The notes beneath the pieces were generated by a model. The model was given only the letters and a program-made list of their open reading frames with translations, did not search any database and was not told the DNA's origin. Source: Eubacteriales bacterium (lineage in GTDB: Bacteria; Bacillota; Clostridia; Lachnospirales; Lachnospiraceae). Taken from it: a stretch of 38,406 nucleotides of DNA. The stretch covers positions 1 through 38,406 of the forward strand of contig JAUNHB010000013.1 of NCBI GenBank assembly GCA_030524125.1, written 5' to 3'. Below, one piece after another: positions 16,251 to 25,154 of the stretch. Both the position numbers and the translations under genes were made by a program. Within the stretch, counting starts at the first letter, position 1; every line of letters begins with the position of its first letter.

Positions 16251-17313
16251 GGATCTCCTCCGCCAGACGCTCCAGCGCGTCCACGCTTCTCACGCCCGGA
16301 GTGATCTCCGAGAGCTTTACCCGGATAAAGTTTTCATTTTTCACCGCGTCCACGTCGGCCAGCGCCGGGTTTGCTTTCAGATTCTCCACCTTCTGGTCGA
16401 AATCATCCGTATTGCGGGCGCTCACGCCGTAATCGCAGATGATGATATATTCCGGATTCTCCGCCACGATCTCTTCCCAGCTGGCCGTATCCCACGTCTT
16501 GTCCACGCCCTTGCCGGACAGGATGTTCTTCGCCCCGATCAGGTTCAGAAGATTCGTCGTGTAGCCCTCGTAGATCGTGTAGGGCTGATCGTCCTCGGAA
16601 TCATACACAAAGACGCTCTTCTCCGGAAGGTCGGCCAGCTTCTCCTGGATCGCCGCCAGCTTCTCCTTCTGCTCCGCCACGTACGCTTCCGCCGTATCCT
16701 CCACGTCGAAGATCTGTCCGTACATGAGCATATCGTCAAAACAGGTATCCAGCGTGGCGTCGGTCCTCAGCATGGATTCCGGCACATAGATCGGGATGTC
16801 CTGCTCCACGATGGTAGCCGCCTCGATGGCTCTCTTTGTAAACGGCACGGCCCATCCGGTGGTAAAATCCGGATCCGCCGCCATAAACGTCTCGTAGGAA
16901 GGCCACTGCTCCGCCAGCACCGGCACCTTCGCATACTCCTCCGCCAGCGGCTCGTAGATCTCTTCCTCCAAGAAGGCGGTGCCCGCCATCTTGTCGGCAA
17001 GTCCCAGCGTCAGCAGCATCTCCGTGGTGGCCTGCGACATGGAGACCGCTCTCTGCGGGGACTGCTCGATCGAAAAATCATAATCGTTTCCGTCCAGATT
17101 CTGCGAATAGGTGACCGGATACTGGCTCTGCGCCTCCTGCGTCTCTTCCGCAGCCTCCGTCTCCTCCGCGGCCTGTCCGTCGTCCGTCTCCTGCGTCTCT
17201 TCCTCCGCCTGCACGCTCTCCTGCGTCTGCGCCGTTTCGCTTCCTCCGCAGGCGGTCGCCGACATTGCCATCGCCAGCGCCATCAGTAACGTCAATACCT
17301 GTCGTCTCTTCAT
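16231..17313 (-). CDS. btuF: corrinoid/cobalamin ABC importer substrate-binding lipoprotein
   Basis: A 360-residue lipoprotein on the outer face of the membrane that delivers ligand to the permease. It starts MKRRQVLTLLMALAM, with a lipobox ending SATAC and the lipid-modified Cys22. A Glu/Thr/Gln-rich tether (about 25-65) follows, then a periplasmic-binding-protein fold of the BtuF/FepB class (RAVSMSQATTEMLLTLGLADKM near 95, the helical linker, and EYIIICDYG). ATG 17313 is preceded by GGAGGAAAAGGAAG. The longer frame upstream is translated riboswitch and should be ignored. It is the first gene of the importer operon, directly behind the cobalamin riboswitch. Confidence 0.9.
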   Translation of the reverse strand: MKRRQVLTLLMALAMAMSATACGGSETAQTQESVQAEEETQETDDGQAAEETEAAEETQEAQSQYPVTYSQNLDGNDYDFSIEQSPQRAVSMSQATTEMLLTLGLADKMAGTAFLEEEIYEPLAEEYAKVPVLAEQWPSYETFMAADPDFTTGWAVPFTKRAIEAATIVEQDIPIYVPESMLRTDATLDTCFDDMLMYGQIFDVEDTAEAYVAEQKEKLAAIQEKLADLPEKSVFVYDSEDDQPYTIYEGYTTNLLNLIGAKNILSGKGVDKTWDTASWEEIVAENPEYIIICDYGVSARNTDDFDQKVENLKANPALADVDAVKNENFIRVKLSEITPGVRSVDALERLAEEIHGITIE

Positions 17314-17334
17314 CTTCCTTTTCCTCCTTCTACC

Positions 17335-17512
17335 CAAGGGTAATCCGCATCCTGCCGGCCGGTCTCCTGACTTATGGTTCTCCCTCCGGACGCCTTCCCG
17401 CCTGCTCGCAGTGGCCATGTCCTTCGTCCCCAATTACAGTAGAGGCAGCTGTGCCAGACTCTCACTGGCTTCCCATTCCGGCCATTGCCGGAACCGACAG
17501 GATCTCTTTATA
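17335..17512 (-). promoter_or_regulatory. cobalamin riboswitch
   Basis: On the minus strand the conserved features occur in order: GAATGGGAAGCCAGTGAGAG, then CTGCCTCTACTGTAA, then the B12 box AGTCAGGAGACCGGCC close to the 3' end. It ends about 30 nt before the ribosome site of the binding-protein gene. Known members shut off uptake genes when adenosyl- or methylcobalamin is abundant. This is the strongest evidence that the ABC importer downstream carries corrinoid. Confidence 0.93.
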
Positions 17513-17526
17513 AAATTTGCAGGATG

Positions 17527-17555
17527 ATTCTAGCACAGAATCCCGGAAGTGTAAA
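17527..17555 (-). promoter_or_regulatory. sigma-A-type promoter for the B12 importer operon
   Basis: Minus strand: -35 TTTACA (17555-17550), 17-bp spacer, -10 TAGAAT (17532-17527). Transcription would begin just before the riboswitch. Confidence 0.6.
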
Positions 17556-17609
17556 TGCAGATATTGATAAAAAATTGTCAATAGTATAGCTCAGCCCGCA
17601 TCGTTCGCA

Positions 17610-17691
17610 AAGCCGAAAGCAGCAGGACAAATTCGTGCGAGCACGATTTTGTCCTGCTGCTTTCGGCTTGCTGAACTGTTACAGCAGTTCT
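17610..17691 (+). repeat. palindromic interspersed repeat, copy B (60-nt near-perfect hairpin)
   Basis: 17610-17669 is almost a perfect palindrome: AAGCCGAAAGCAGCAGGACA pairs with TGTCCTGCTGCTTTCGGCTT and the centre TCGTGC-GA-GCACGA is itself self-complementary. The right flank GCTGAACTGTT is shared with copy A near 11659. Such REP-like units sit between genes and may act as mRNA ends or be mobilised in trans; no transposase is present. Confidence 0.75.
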
Positions 17692-17725
17692 CTCGTTTTT
17701 CGGGCAAGATAAAGCGGAAGATTGG

Positions 17726-17850
17726 TCATGCAGCCGTCTTTCCGACTATCATGGAGAGCAGCTCAATGATCCGCTGCGGGTTCTTGTTTGTCTCAAAGAT
17801 GGATTTTAGTTCCTCTTCCTCATCAATTTTCCAAGTCCATTTTTACACGT
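17726..17850 (-). pseudogene. possible 3' scrap of an unidentified gene
   Basis: On the minus strand about 37 codons read KWTWKIDEEEELKSIF, then TNKNPQRIIELLSMIVGK, ending in TGA at 17728-17726. The peptide looks like a natural helical C-terminus, but a stop codon lies just before it and there is no start or ribosome site. I do not recognise the family. It may be chance. Confidence 0.25.
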
Positions 17851-17895
17851 TTTTCTGTGTTTTTAACATCATTTTTGCACATTTTTCCAGATTTT
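17840..17895. other. phased T-tracts (probable intrinsically bent DNA)
   Basis: Six runs of four or five Ts start at 17840, 17850, 17860, 17872, 17882 and 17892, that is, steps of 10, 10, 12, 10 and 10 bp. The mean (10.4) equals the DNA helical repeat, the arrangement known to give strong curvature. It lies just beyond the 3' end of the permease gene. Confidence 0.6.
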
Positions 17896-17939
17896 CCGGC
17901 GCAGATTTCGAGATGCATGGCTGAATCGCCGCACCCCGG

Positions 17940-20612
17940 TTACTCACTCTCCCGGAGCCGCTCCACGATCGTCCGCCTTGCCGCGTTCTTATAAGCCGCC
18001 AGCGGAATCAGAACGCCCAGAAGCGCAAACACCGGAAGCGCCAGAAGCACAGGCAGCAATGTGAGCTTATAGGTAAAGAACCAGAACATCCCCTCCAGCA
18101 CGGAAGCCGACAAGGGTCCAAGCACGAGATTCAGGAGCAAGGCCGAGAGCACCGCCGTCAGGGCGTAGAGCAGGCCCTCCCAGACCAGCATGGTCTTCAG
18201 CTGCCTTCCCGTCATGCCGATAGACTGAAGCACGGCAAACTCCCGCTTTCTGGCCAGGATGCCGGTGAGAACGGCGTTGAAGAAATTCAGGACGCCCACC
18301 AGGCCTACGATGAAGCTTAAAGCTCCGCCCATGATCAGGAACATTCCCCGGAAGCTCTCAAACTCCTCCGCGTAGGATTCCTTGCTCTCATAGTCATACT
18401 GCGAATTTCTATTTTCCGTATAATCCGAAAGAAAGGCCTCCATCTGCTCCGTAAGATTGTCCTCCTGTCCCTCCGGCTCCTCCATATCGAAGGCATAGAG
18501 CATCACGCTGTCCGTTCCCGTATCCCTAAGAAAGGTCTCATCGTTCATCACAAACTCATCCGCGCCATAGTAGCGGTAGGAAATGGCGCTGGGCACCGTC
18601 ACCAGAGCGGCTACCTCGTACTCCACATCCTCGTACTCCTTCGCCCTCCACCGGTAGGACGCGGTCTCGGGAATACTCTCCTCGTCCCCGTAGATCTCCC
18701 CGGTCTCGGCGTCGTAGTATTCGTACTCCTCCACATAGCGCAGCGTGACCGTATCGCCCACCTTCGCCCAGTGGCTGTCCTCCCTTACCTGCCCGTAATC
18801 GTCCGTCGCGTACACGGCCGCCACATAGCGTCCGCCCGGCTCATCGAGCTTACTTAAGTCCCCTTCGACTACGCCAAGCTTGCCGAGGGCGAAGGACTCC
18901 ATCCCGTAGATCTGCACGTCCACCGAAAAAACGCCCTCTGCGATATGCTCCCGCGCATCTATCAGCATATCCAGTTCCTCCGGCGTATAGAAATATTTCA
19001 TTATCTGCCGGTAATATTCCTCGGTAATAAATTCCTCCACGGGGGAGGTTCTTCCGTAGACACGGCCGCCCTCCGCCACGCCGGACCGGGCCGAGATTTC
19101 CTCGATCACGTCCTCCGTCACAGCCATATCCTTGTTCCAGACCTCACCCGCCACTTGAAAATAGCCTGCGTCTCCCACAATGAAATCCGCGACCATATCC
19201 CGCAGATATTTGTCCATATCGAAACCGTCTGTGAAGGTAACGGTCAGGTTTAAGAGCACCACCGCCAGAGACAGGGAGGTGATCGTAATCACCGTCTTGC
19301 CTTTATTTCTGCCAAGGTTCGCCCATGCCATGGAAAATACCGAGAAATGCCCTCCGCCCCGCCTCGTTTTCTTTCCCCGAAGGGAGGCTTCCGTGTAGCG
19401 CACGGCCTCCACCGGAGACACCCGCGCGGCCATGCGCCCGGGCCTTCGACAGGACAGGAGCACCGTGACCAGGGCAAAGAGCGCCGATGCCGCGAAGATG
19501 ACGGGACTTACCGACACGGTCTGTCGGATGCCGGAAAGCCGGGCGGCGACGACCGGCGTAAGGGCCGCGCCTGTGAACCAGCCAAGCAGAAGGCCCAGCG
19601 GAATCCCGGCTATACTCAAAAGCAGGGCCTGCTGGCGGATCATCCGCCGGATCTGACGGCCCGTGACGCCGATGGTCTTCAAAAGCCCGTAGAAGCGGAT
19701 GTCGTTGGCCACCGAGATCTGAAACACATTATAGATGATGAGGTAGCCCGTAAAAATGATCAGAAGCAGCACGCCCACGATACCGGCGAGCGTCCCCATA
19801 TCCATGCTGTCTGCAAGCTGCGCGCCGCTGTAGCCCCAGTTTACGCCGGTGCTGATATAATGTTCTCCGGCGCTGTCCTCCCCCTGGTAGCCGTGGCGGG
19901 CGAGGATCGTCTCCAGATCCCCGGCGATATGCAGGCTGCTTCCCAGCATCACATCCAGGTTCCAGGAGCCCGTCATCCCGTCACTGGCCGGCCAGGTATT
20001 TCCGGTCTCCGCGAGAATTTCATCCACCATGGACTCCGCCACCAGCACATGGTTTGCCACCACGACGGAATCGTACTCCCACCAGCCGCAGAGCGTGAAG
20101 GTGCGCGTCACCTCCGTCCCGTTGACCTGAAAGGTCAGGGGAACCTCCGCCCCAAGCTCCGGCTCGATCCCAAGAAGCGCAAGCACCTCCAGATCCGTGG
20201 CCGCCTCGTTCGTTCCCTCCCTTGGAAAACGCCCCTCCATGGGTTCGAGAAACATCCACCGGGCGCAGTTTTCATCGGCCCAGGAAAGCTCCACATGGTT
20301 TTTCTCAAAGGGCGCCTTCTCCGGCATTCCCAGAAAACGGCGCACGCCCCATTCTTTGATGAGCGGATCCTCCCGCAGCTCCTCAAACTGTTCCTTCGAG
20401 AGATATTTGAATCCGCCGTGGGAGATGCCTCCCACCTGACGGAAATTGGACTCCTGAAAGCCTTGATTGATGGACAGGGCGATGGTAAAAAGCGAGGTAA
20501 AGAGCATCGCGGTCAGGGCGATGGCCAAAACGGCGATGAGATTCCGCGTCCGCGACGCCTTCATGCTGCCAAGGCTTAAGCGGCGGATACATTTCCGGTT
20601 CTTCACATTCAT
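17940..20612 (-). CDS. ABC transporter permease, FtsX/MacB-like, 890 residues
   Basis: Membrane subunit of a mechanotransmission-type ABC transporter. Helix 1 is at about 24-47, a large external domain at 48-272, helices at about 275-297, 328-348 and 370-388, then a second half: helix at about 440-461, an acidic Tyr/Glu-rich external domain at 462-760, and helices at about 763-785, 812-832 and 852-874. Cytoplasmic motifs FYGLLKTIGVTGRQIRRM and EFAVLQSIGMTGRQLKTM, typical of FtsX domains, occur once in each half, so it is a duplicated FtsX permease. It overlaps the ATPase gene by 4 nt (ATGA) and is last in a regulator-kinase-ATPase-permease operon, a layout common for antimicrobial-peptide sensing and resistance modules. 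Bce permeases are shorter (about 650) with one large external loop, so this is a different subtype. The substrate is unknown. Confidence 0.88.
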   Translation of the reverse strand: MNVKNRKCIRRLSLGSMKASRTRNLIAVLAIALTAMLFTSLFTIALSINQGFQESNFRQVGGISHGGFKYLSKEQFEELREDPLIKEWGVRRFLGMPEKAPFEKNHVELSWADENCARWMFLEPMEGRFPREGTNEAATDLEVLALLGIEPELGAEVPLTFQVNGTEVTRTFTLCGWWEYDSVVVANHVLVAESMVDEILAETGNTWPASDGMTGSWNLDVMLGSSLHIAGDLETILARHGYQGEDSAGEHYISTGVNWGYSGAQLADSMDMGTLAGIVGVLLLIIFTGYLIIYNVFQISVANDIRFYGLLKTIGVTGRQIRRMIRQQALLLSIAGIPLGLLLGWFTGAALTPVVAARLSGIRQTVSVSPVIFAASALFALVTVLLSCRRPGRMAARVSPVEAVRYTEASLRGKKTRRGGGHFSVFSMAWANLGRNKGKTVITITSLSLAVVLLNLTVTFTDGFDMDKYLRDMVADFIVGDAGYFQVAGEVWNKDMAVTEDVIEEISARSGVAEGGRVYGRTSPVEEFITEEYYRQIMKYFYTPEELDMLIDAREHIAEGVFSVDVQIYGMESFALGKLGVVEGDLSKLDEPGGRYVAAVYATDDYGQVREDSHWAKVGDTVTLRYVEEYEYYDAETGEIYGDEESIPETASYRWRAKEYEDVEYEVAALVTVPSAISYRYYGADEFVMNDETFLRDTGTDSVMLYAFDMEEPEGQEDNLTEQMEAFLSDYTENRNSQYDYESKESYAEEFESFRGMFLIMGGALSFIVGLVGVLNFFNAVLTGILARKREFAVLQSIGMTGRQLKTMLVWEGLLYALTAVLSALLLNLVLGPLSASVLEGMFWFFTYKLTLLPVLLALPVFALLGVLIPLAAYKNAARRTIVERLRESE

Positions 20613-21295
20613 CGCCGCACCTCCCTGTCCCCCGACACGATGCGTCCGTCCTCGATGCGGATGATACGGTCGGCCAGCTGGGCGATCTCCTCGTTGTGGG
20701 TGATCATGACGATGGTCTGGGAAAATCTCTGGCTCGTCACCTTCAGAAGGCTTAATACGTCCTGGGAGGTGCGGCTGTCCAGATTTCCCGTGGGCTCGTC
20801 GGCCAGAATGATGGCGGGCTTGGCGGCCAGGGCCCGGGCGATGGCCACTCTTTGCTGCTGGCCGCCGGAGAGCTGGCCGGGCAGGCTTCTAAGCTTCGAC
20901 TCAAGCCCCAGCATTTCCACGATGCTTTTTACAAACTTCTTATCCACTCTGCCGCCGTCCAGCTCGATGGGAAGCACGATATTTTCGTAGACGTTCAGCA
21001 CCGGCACCAGGTTATAGGCCTGAAAAACGAAGCCGATCTTCCTCCTGCGAAAAATCGTCAGCGCCTCATCCCGCAGGGTGAAAATCTCTTTCCCATCCAC
21101 GATGACGCTGCCCGCTGTGGGACGGTCAAGGCCGCCCAGCATATGGAGCAGCGTGGATTTTCCCGAGCCGGAGGTGCCCACGATGGCCGCGAACTCCCCG
21201 TCCTCCACCTGCAGATCCACGCCGTCCAGGGCGTGTACGGCGTTGTCTCCGCTTCCGTATATTTTCCTTAAATTCTTTGTCTCCAGAATTGCCAT
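20609..21295 (-). CDS. ABC transporter ATPase (LolD/MacB type)
   Basis: A 228-residue ATPase partner of the FtsX-like permease. Walker A GTSGSGKST is at 40-48, signature LSGGQQQR at 142-149, and Walker B IILADEPTGNLD at 162-173; the ADEPTGNLD form is typical of the LolD/MacB/FtsE group. AAGGAG lies 7 nt before ATG 21295. The stop overlaps the permease start. It is 110 nt downstream of the kinase gene, a gap that holds an imperfect CTTTC/GAAAG inverted repeat near 21375-21390 and could contain a regulator-controlled promoter. Confidence 0.94.
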   Translation of the reverse strand: MAILETKNLRKIYGSGDNAVHALDGVDLQVEDGEFAAIVGTSGSGKSTLLHMLGGLDRPTAGSVIVDGKEIFTLRDEALTIFRRRKIGFVFQAYNLVPVLNVYENIVLPIELDGGRVDKKFVKSIVEMLGLESKLRSLPGQLSGGQQQRVAIARALAAKPAIILADEPTGNLDSRTSQDVLSLLKVTSQRFSQTIVMITHNEEIAQLADRIIRIEDGRIVSGDREVRR

Positions 21296-21405
21296 GTCGA
21301 TACTCCTTCCTTTTTTCTATGTCCATTATCGTAACACGGCAGTCTTTCCAGATTCTTTCCCCGCGAAAAAACTTTCTTTCAGTTTTGAAAGATTGTGCGG
21401 AAAGG

Positions 21406-22302
21406 TTACCTTACGCTTCGCGGAAGATACATGGAGAAGACGGAGCCCTCCCCCACCTTCGAGGCCACCTTGATATAGCCGCCCTCCTCCGACAGGATCT
21501 GCCGGGCCAGATAGAGGCCGATGCCTACGCCCTCCTGGGTCTCGTTATCCTGCGTCCGGTAAAACCGGGAAAAGATCCGGGCGTGCTCCTCCTCGGGAAT
21601 CCCCTTTCCCGTATCGCGCACCTCGATGCAGCTATAAAGCTCGTAGGGACGTATCCGCACGGTAATCCCGCCCTGCTCCGTGTATTTGACCGCGTTGTCC
21701 AGCAGATTGCAGAGGGCCTCGTTCGTCCATTTCTCATCAAAGAGGGCTATCGTCTCCTCTCCTTCCATCTCGAGAAACAGCCCCTTCTCCCCGGCTCTCT
21801 CCCGGTACTGGGCGACGGCCTCCCGCACAAGGGCCGACAGATCCCCGCTCTTTGGGCGCACCGCCAGGATCCCAGTCTCAAGCCGCGAGAGCTTCACCAG
21901 GGCTTCTATGAGAAATCTCAGCTTCTCCGCCTGCTGCTGGAGGCTCTCCAGATAGCGCCGTCCCTCCGGCTCCTGCTCAAGCTCTCCCAGGAGCTCCCCA
22001 TAGAGCAGGATATTGGAAATGGGCGTCTTGGTCTGGTGGGAAATGTCCGCGATCAGCGTCTTGATCTTGTCCTTTTCCTTCGCAAGCCTCCTGCCTGAGA
22101 GCTCCGAGGCCTGCAGGTACCGGGCAAGCCGCGTCTCCAGGGCTGAATACCGGCTCTCGGAGAAATCGCTCTCCGTAAAGCTCCCATCCATGGCTCGCTC
22201 CAGCATCCCCTCCAGATTTTTGAGGATTCGGTTCTGCTTCCTTCTGTCCCACAGCACGACGCCAAGGGCCGCCGCTATGCAAAGAAACGCCGCTATGACC
22301 AT
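21406..22302 (-). CDS. sensor histidine kinase
   Basis: A 298-residue kinase with a single N-terminal membrane segment (about 2-18) and no external sensor domain. The dimerisation domain carries His89 in ADISHQTKTP; N-box NEALCNLLDNAVKYT is near 195, G1 DTGKGIP near 235 and G2 GVGIGLYLARQIL near 263. The missing sensor domain fits kinases that read their signal through a partner ABC transporter, as with BceS-type intramembrane kinases; here the neighbouring FtsX-like transporter is the natural candidate (inference). It starts 1 nt after the response-regulator stop codon. Confidence 0.92.
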   Translation of the reverse strand: MVIAAFLCIAAALGVVLWDRRKQNRILKNLEGMLERAMDGSFTESDFSESRYSALETRLARYLQASELSGRRLAKEKDKIKTLIADISHQTKTPISNILLYGELLGELEQEPEGRRYLESLQQQAEKLRFLIEALVKLSRLETGILAVRPKSGDLSALVREAVAQYRERAGEKGLFLEMEGEETIALFDEKWTNEALCNLLDNAVKYTEQGGITVRIRPYELYSCIEVRDTGKGIPEEEHARIFSRFYRTQDNETQEGVGIGLYLARQILSEEGGYIKVASKVGEGSVFSMYLPRSVR

Positions 22303-22303
22303 C

Positions 22304-23029
22304 TCAGTCCTCCTCCCTGACCCAGGTGTAGCCCACGCCGTAGACGGTCTTGATATAAGCCTGGGCCTTCAGCTTGTCCCGCAGCCGCTTCACCGCCACC
22401 GACAGGGCGTTTTCGTCCACATACTCGGCCCCGTCCGTCCAGACGCGGTCGATGAGCCTTCCCCGCTCCAGCGTCTGCCCCCGGTTCTCCACGAGAATCC
22501 GCAGAAGCTTCTGCTCCGTCTTGCTGAGTTCCGCGGCCTCTCCCTCCCGCGTAAAGCGCATGGCCTCAAAATCAAACGCATAGGGGCCGATGCGCAGGAC
22601 GGCGGAGCCTGCCGCGCCCGCCTCCCGGTTCTCCCCGGCTTTCTGCTCCGCTTTGCGAAGCTGTGTGCGGACTCTGGCCCGCAGCACCGCCAGGCTGAAA
22701 GGCTTCGTGATATAGTCGTCGGCCCCAAGCTCCAGCCCCGTCACCACGTCCGTCTCCATGTCGTTGGCCGTCAGCATGACGACCGGAAGGCGCGATGTCC
22801 GCCGAAGCTCTGCCAAAAAGTCGAAGCCGTCGCCGTCGGGCAGATTGACGTCCAGAAGGAGGAGGCTCCACGCCCCGTCCGGGTACGCCTCCCCTTTCGT
22901 CTCTGAGAGTTTCCTCCTGGCCTCCCGGAGGGTTCCGCAAATCTCTGTCTCGATGTCGTCCGCGCGAAGCGCCCTGGAAAGGCCCGCCGCCAGCGTCGCG
23001 TCGTCCTCGATGATCAGTAGTCTGTACAT
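22304..23029 (-). CDS. OmpR-family response regulator
   Basis: A 241-residue regulator. The receiver domain (1-118) has acidic IIEDD at 6-10, phospho-acceptor Asp60 in LLLLDVNLP and KPF near 109. A 25-residue linker is followed by the winged-helix domain (about 140-237) with the family end VKTVYGVGYTWV-like motif. It is the first gene of the operon with the kinase and ABC transporter and probably activates the ATPase-permease genes. GAGGAC lies upstream of ATG 23029. Confidence 0.94.
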   Translation of the reverse strand: MYRLLIIEDDATLAAGLSRALRADDIETEICGTLREARRKLSETKGEAYPDGAWSLLLLDVNLPDGDGFDFLAELRRTSRLPVVMLTANDMETDVVTGLELGADDYITKPFSLAVLRARVRTQLRKAEQKAGENREAGAAGSAVLRIGPYAFDFEAMRFTREGEAAELSKTEQKLLRILVENRGQTLERGRLIDRVWTDGAEYVDENALSVAVKRLRDKLKAQAYIKTVYGVGYTWVREED

Positions 23030-23064
23030 GATTTCTGTCCTCTATTTTCACCTGTTCCTGATAC

Positions 23065-23109
23065 GAAAAGAGGAGCGGGGCCGCCTCCCGCGCCTCCGCT
23101 CCTCTTTTC
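23065..23109 (-). terminator. rho-independent terminator of glyS
   Basis: GAAAAGAGGAGCGG (23065-23078) pairs exactly with CCGCTCCTCTTTTC (23096-23109). On the minus strand the 3' arm ends in TTTTC. It lies just after the glyS stop. Confidence 0.8.
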
Positions 23110-23124
23110 TGCCTGTTATTTATT

Positions 23125-24513
23125 TTAGAACGCGAATTTCTTCTCGAAATAAGCGTCCAGATCCTCGATCTTCACGCGCTCCTGCTCCATCGTGTCGCGG
23201 TCGCGGACGGTCACGGCTCCGTCGGTCTCGGACTCGAAATCGTAGGTCACGCAGAACGGCGTGCCGATCTCGTCCAGACGGCGGTAACGCTTTCCGATGT
23301 TTCCGCGGTCGTCGAACTCGCAGTTGTATTTTTTGCAAAGCTCCGTGTAAATCTTCTCCGCGCCCTCGTTCAGCTTCTTGGACAGGGGCAGCACACCGAT
23401 CTTCACAGGGGCCAGCGCCGGATGGAAGTGGAGCACCGTGCGGACGTCGCCGCCCTCCAGCTCCTCCTCGTCGTAGGCCGCGCACAGGAAGGCCAGTACC
23501 ACGCGGTCCGCTCCCAGAGACGGCTCAATGACGTAGGGAATGTATTTTTCCTTCGTCTCGTCGTCGAAGTAGGTCAGATCCTGTCCGGAGACGTTCTGAT
23601 GCTGGGTCAGGTCGTAGTCGGTGCGGTCCGCGATGCCCCACAGCTCGCCCCAGCCGAACGGGAACAGGAACTCGATGTCGGTCGTCCCCTTGCTGTAGAA
23701 GGACAGCTCCTCGGGAGAGTGGTCTCTCAGCCGCATCTCGTCCTCCTTGATGCCGAGGCTTAAGAGCCAGTCGCGGCAAAAGCCTCTCCAGTACTGGAAC
23801 CAGTCGAGATCGGTGCCCGGTCTGCAGAAGAACTCCAGCTCCATCTGCTCAAACTCGCGGGTACGGAACGTGAAGTTGCCCGGCGTGATCTCGTTCCGGA
23901 AGGATTTTCCGATCTGCGCGATGCCGAAGGGAACCTTCTTTCTGGACGTTCTCTGTACGTTCTTGAAGTTTACGAAGATGCCCTGCGCCGTCTCCGGGCG
24001 GAGATATACGGTGTTTTTCGCATCCTCGGTCACGCCCTGGAAGGTCTTGAACATCAGGTTGAACTGGCGGATATCGGTGAAATCCTTCTTTCCGCATTTG
24101 GGACAGCAGATGTCGTGCTCGTCGATGTAGCGCTTCATCTCCTCCTGCTCCCAGCCGTCCACGCCGCCTTCGTGCTGGATGCCGTGCTCATCCATGTAAT
24201 CCTCGATGAGCTTGTCGGCGCGGAAACGCTCTTTACATGCCTTGCAGTCCATGAGCGGGTCGGAGAAGCTTCCCAGATGTCCGGAAGCGATCCACGTCTG
24301 GGGATTCATCAGGATCGCGCAGTCCACGCCCACGTTGTAGGGGTTCTCCTGCACAAATTTTTTCCACCACGCCCGTTTCACGTTGTTCTTGAGCTCTACG
24401 CCCAGATTGCCGTAATCCCACGTATTGGCCAGTCCGCCGTAGATCTCGCTTCCCGGATATACAAATCCGCGGTTTTTGGCAAGCGCTACGATTTTCTCCA
24501 TTGTCTTTTCCAT
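23125..24513 (-). CDS. glyS: glycyl-tRNA synthetase (dimeric type)
   Basis: Attaches glycine to tRNA-Gly. The 462 residues are typical of the single-chain alpha2 enzyme (GlyQS), not the two-subunit form. Visible are the start [23 protein letters not shown], zinc-like cysteine pairs (CKAC and CPKC) in the insertion domain, class II motif 2 around [22 protein letters not shown], and motif 3 with [14 protein letters not shown]. The C-terminal anticodon domain begins near [12 protein letters not shown] 24513 was chosen; GTG 24516 is an equally spaced alternative. The gap to the lipoprotein gene is 34 nt, too short for a T-box, so the two are probably co-transcribed. Confidence 0.97.
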   Translation of the reverse strand: MEKTMEKIVALAKNRGFVYPGSEIYGGLANTWDYGNLGVELKNNVKRAWWKKFVQENPYNVGVDCAILMNPQTWIASGHLGSFSDPLMDCKACKERFRADKLIEDYMDEHGIQHEGGVDGWEQEEMKRYIDEHDICCPKCGKKDFTDIRQFNLMFKTFQGVTEDAKNTVYLRPETAQGIFVNFKNVQRTSRKKVPFGIAQIGKSFRNEITPGNFTFRTREFEQMELEFFCRPGTDLDWFQYWRGFCRDWLLSLGIKEDEMRLRDHSPEELSFYSKGTTDIEFLFPFGWGELWGIADRTDYDLTQHQNVSGQDLTYFDDETKEKYIPYVIEPSLGADRVVLAFLCAAYDEEELEGGDVRTVLHFHPALAPVKIGVLPLSKKLNEGAEKIYTELCKKYNCEFDDRGNIGKRYRRLDEIGTPFCVTYDFESETDGAVTVRDRDTMEQERVKIEDLDAYFEKKFAF

Positions 24514-24547
24514 CACTTATTCTCCTTCCACTGTCTTCCAGATTCTC

Positions 24548-25135
24548 TTAATATATAATGTAGGCGTACTCGTCGGCGTCTTCGATCGCCATGATCTGCA
24601 CCGTGTGGTCGTCCAGCACCTCCACGTTGCTGCTGACATATTTTACCGCCTGCTGAAGCTCGATGACGCTTTCTTCCTTCGCCGCGATCACAGAGTTGTT
24701 CTTCTTCTCCGTCGCCTCCGCCGTCGTGTACTCCTCATAATCCTTATCCCGGAAAATCATGTCGAAGGACAAGCCCTGATCCAGCGCCTCCTCCACGGTT
24801 CCCATAAAGAAATACTCCTCATTGTAGAGGCTGTAAGTCTCCGCGTCCTCATACTCCAGAAGCAGATGCAGCGTGTCGTTCTCAAGCTCCACGCTCTGTA
24901 CCCGGATCTTATCCTGACCCAGCCTCTGGTTGTAGGTATCCACTTCCTTCTCCACCATGGAGCGGAACTCGTCCAGACTGTAATACTCTTTTTCAAAGGT
25001 CTCCACGACAGCCTGTACGATCGTGCCGTCCTTCTTAATATACAAAGACGAGGCGGACGGATCGAAGGACGAGCTGCAGCCCGCCGTCATCAGAACGGTC
25101 AGCAGAATGCAGACTGCCGAAATCCACTTTTTCAT
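24548..25135 (-). CDS. small lipoprotein of unknown function
   Basis: A 195-residue secreted protein starting MKKWISAVCILLTVLMTAGC, with a lipobox ending TAGC and lipid-modified Cys20. The mature part is acidic and rich in Glu, Asp and Tyr, with no domain I recognise; it alternates predicted strands and helices. AGGAAGAG precedes the start. It sits 34 nt upstream of glyS and is likely on the same transcript. I suspect a conserved Lachnospiraceae family at this locus, but that is recollection, not shown by the sequence. Confidence 0.8.
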   Translation of the reverse strand: MKKWISAVCILLTVLMTAGCSSSFDPSASSLYIKKDGTIVQAVVETFEKEYYSLDEFRSMVEKEVDTYNQRLGQDKIRVQSVELENDTLHLLLEYEDAETYSLYNEEYFFMGTVEEALDQGLSFDMIFRDKDYEEYTTAEATEKKNNSVIAAKEESVIELQQAVKYVSSNVEVLDDHTVQIMAIEDADEYAYIIY

Positions 25136-25154
25136 ATCTCTTCCTCCTTGTGGA

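Noticed and set aside
17314-17433. An N-terminal extension of the B12-binding lipoprotein
   Set aside because: It is the cobalamin riboswitch read as protein; the ribosome site, lipobox and family start all point to ATG 17313.
24514-24547. T-box leader for glyS
   Set aside because: Only 34 nt separate glyS from the preceding lipoprotein gene, and the spacer upstream of that gene is filled by the repeat element with no T-box motifs seen.
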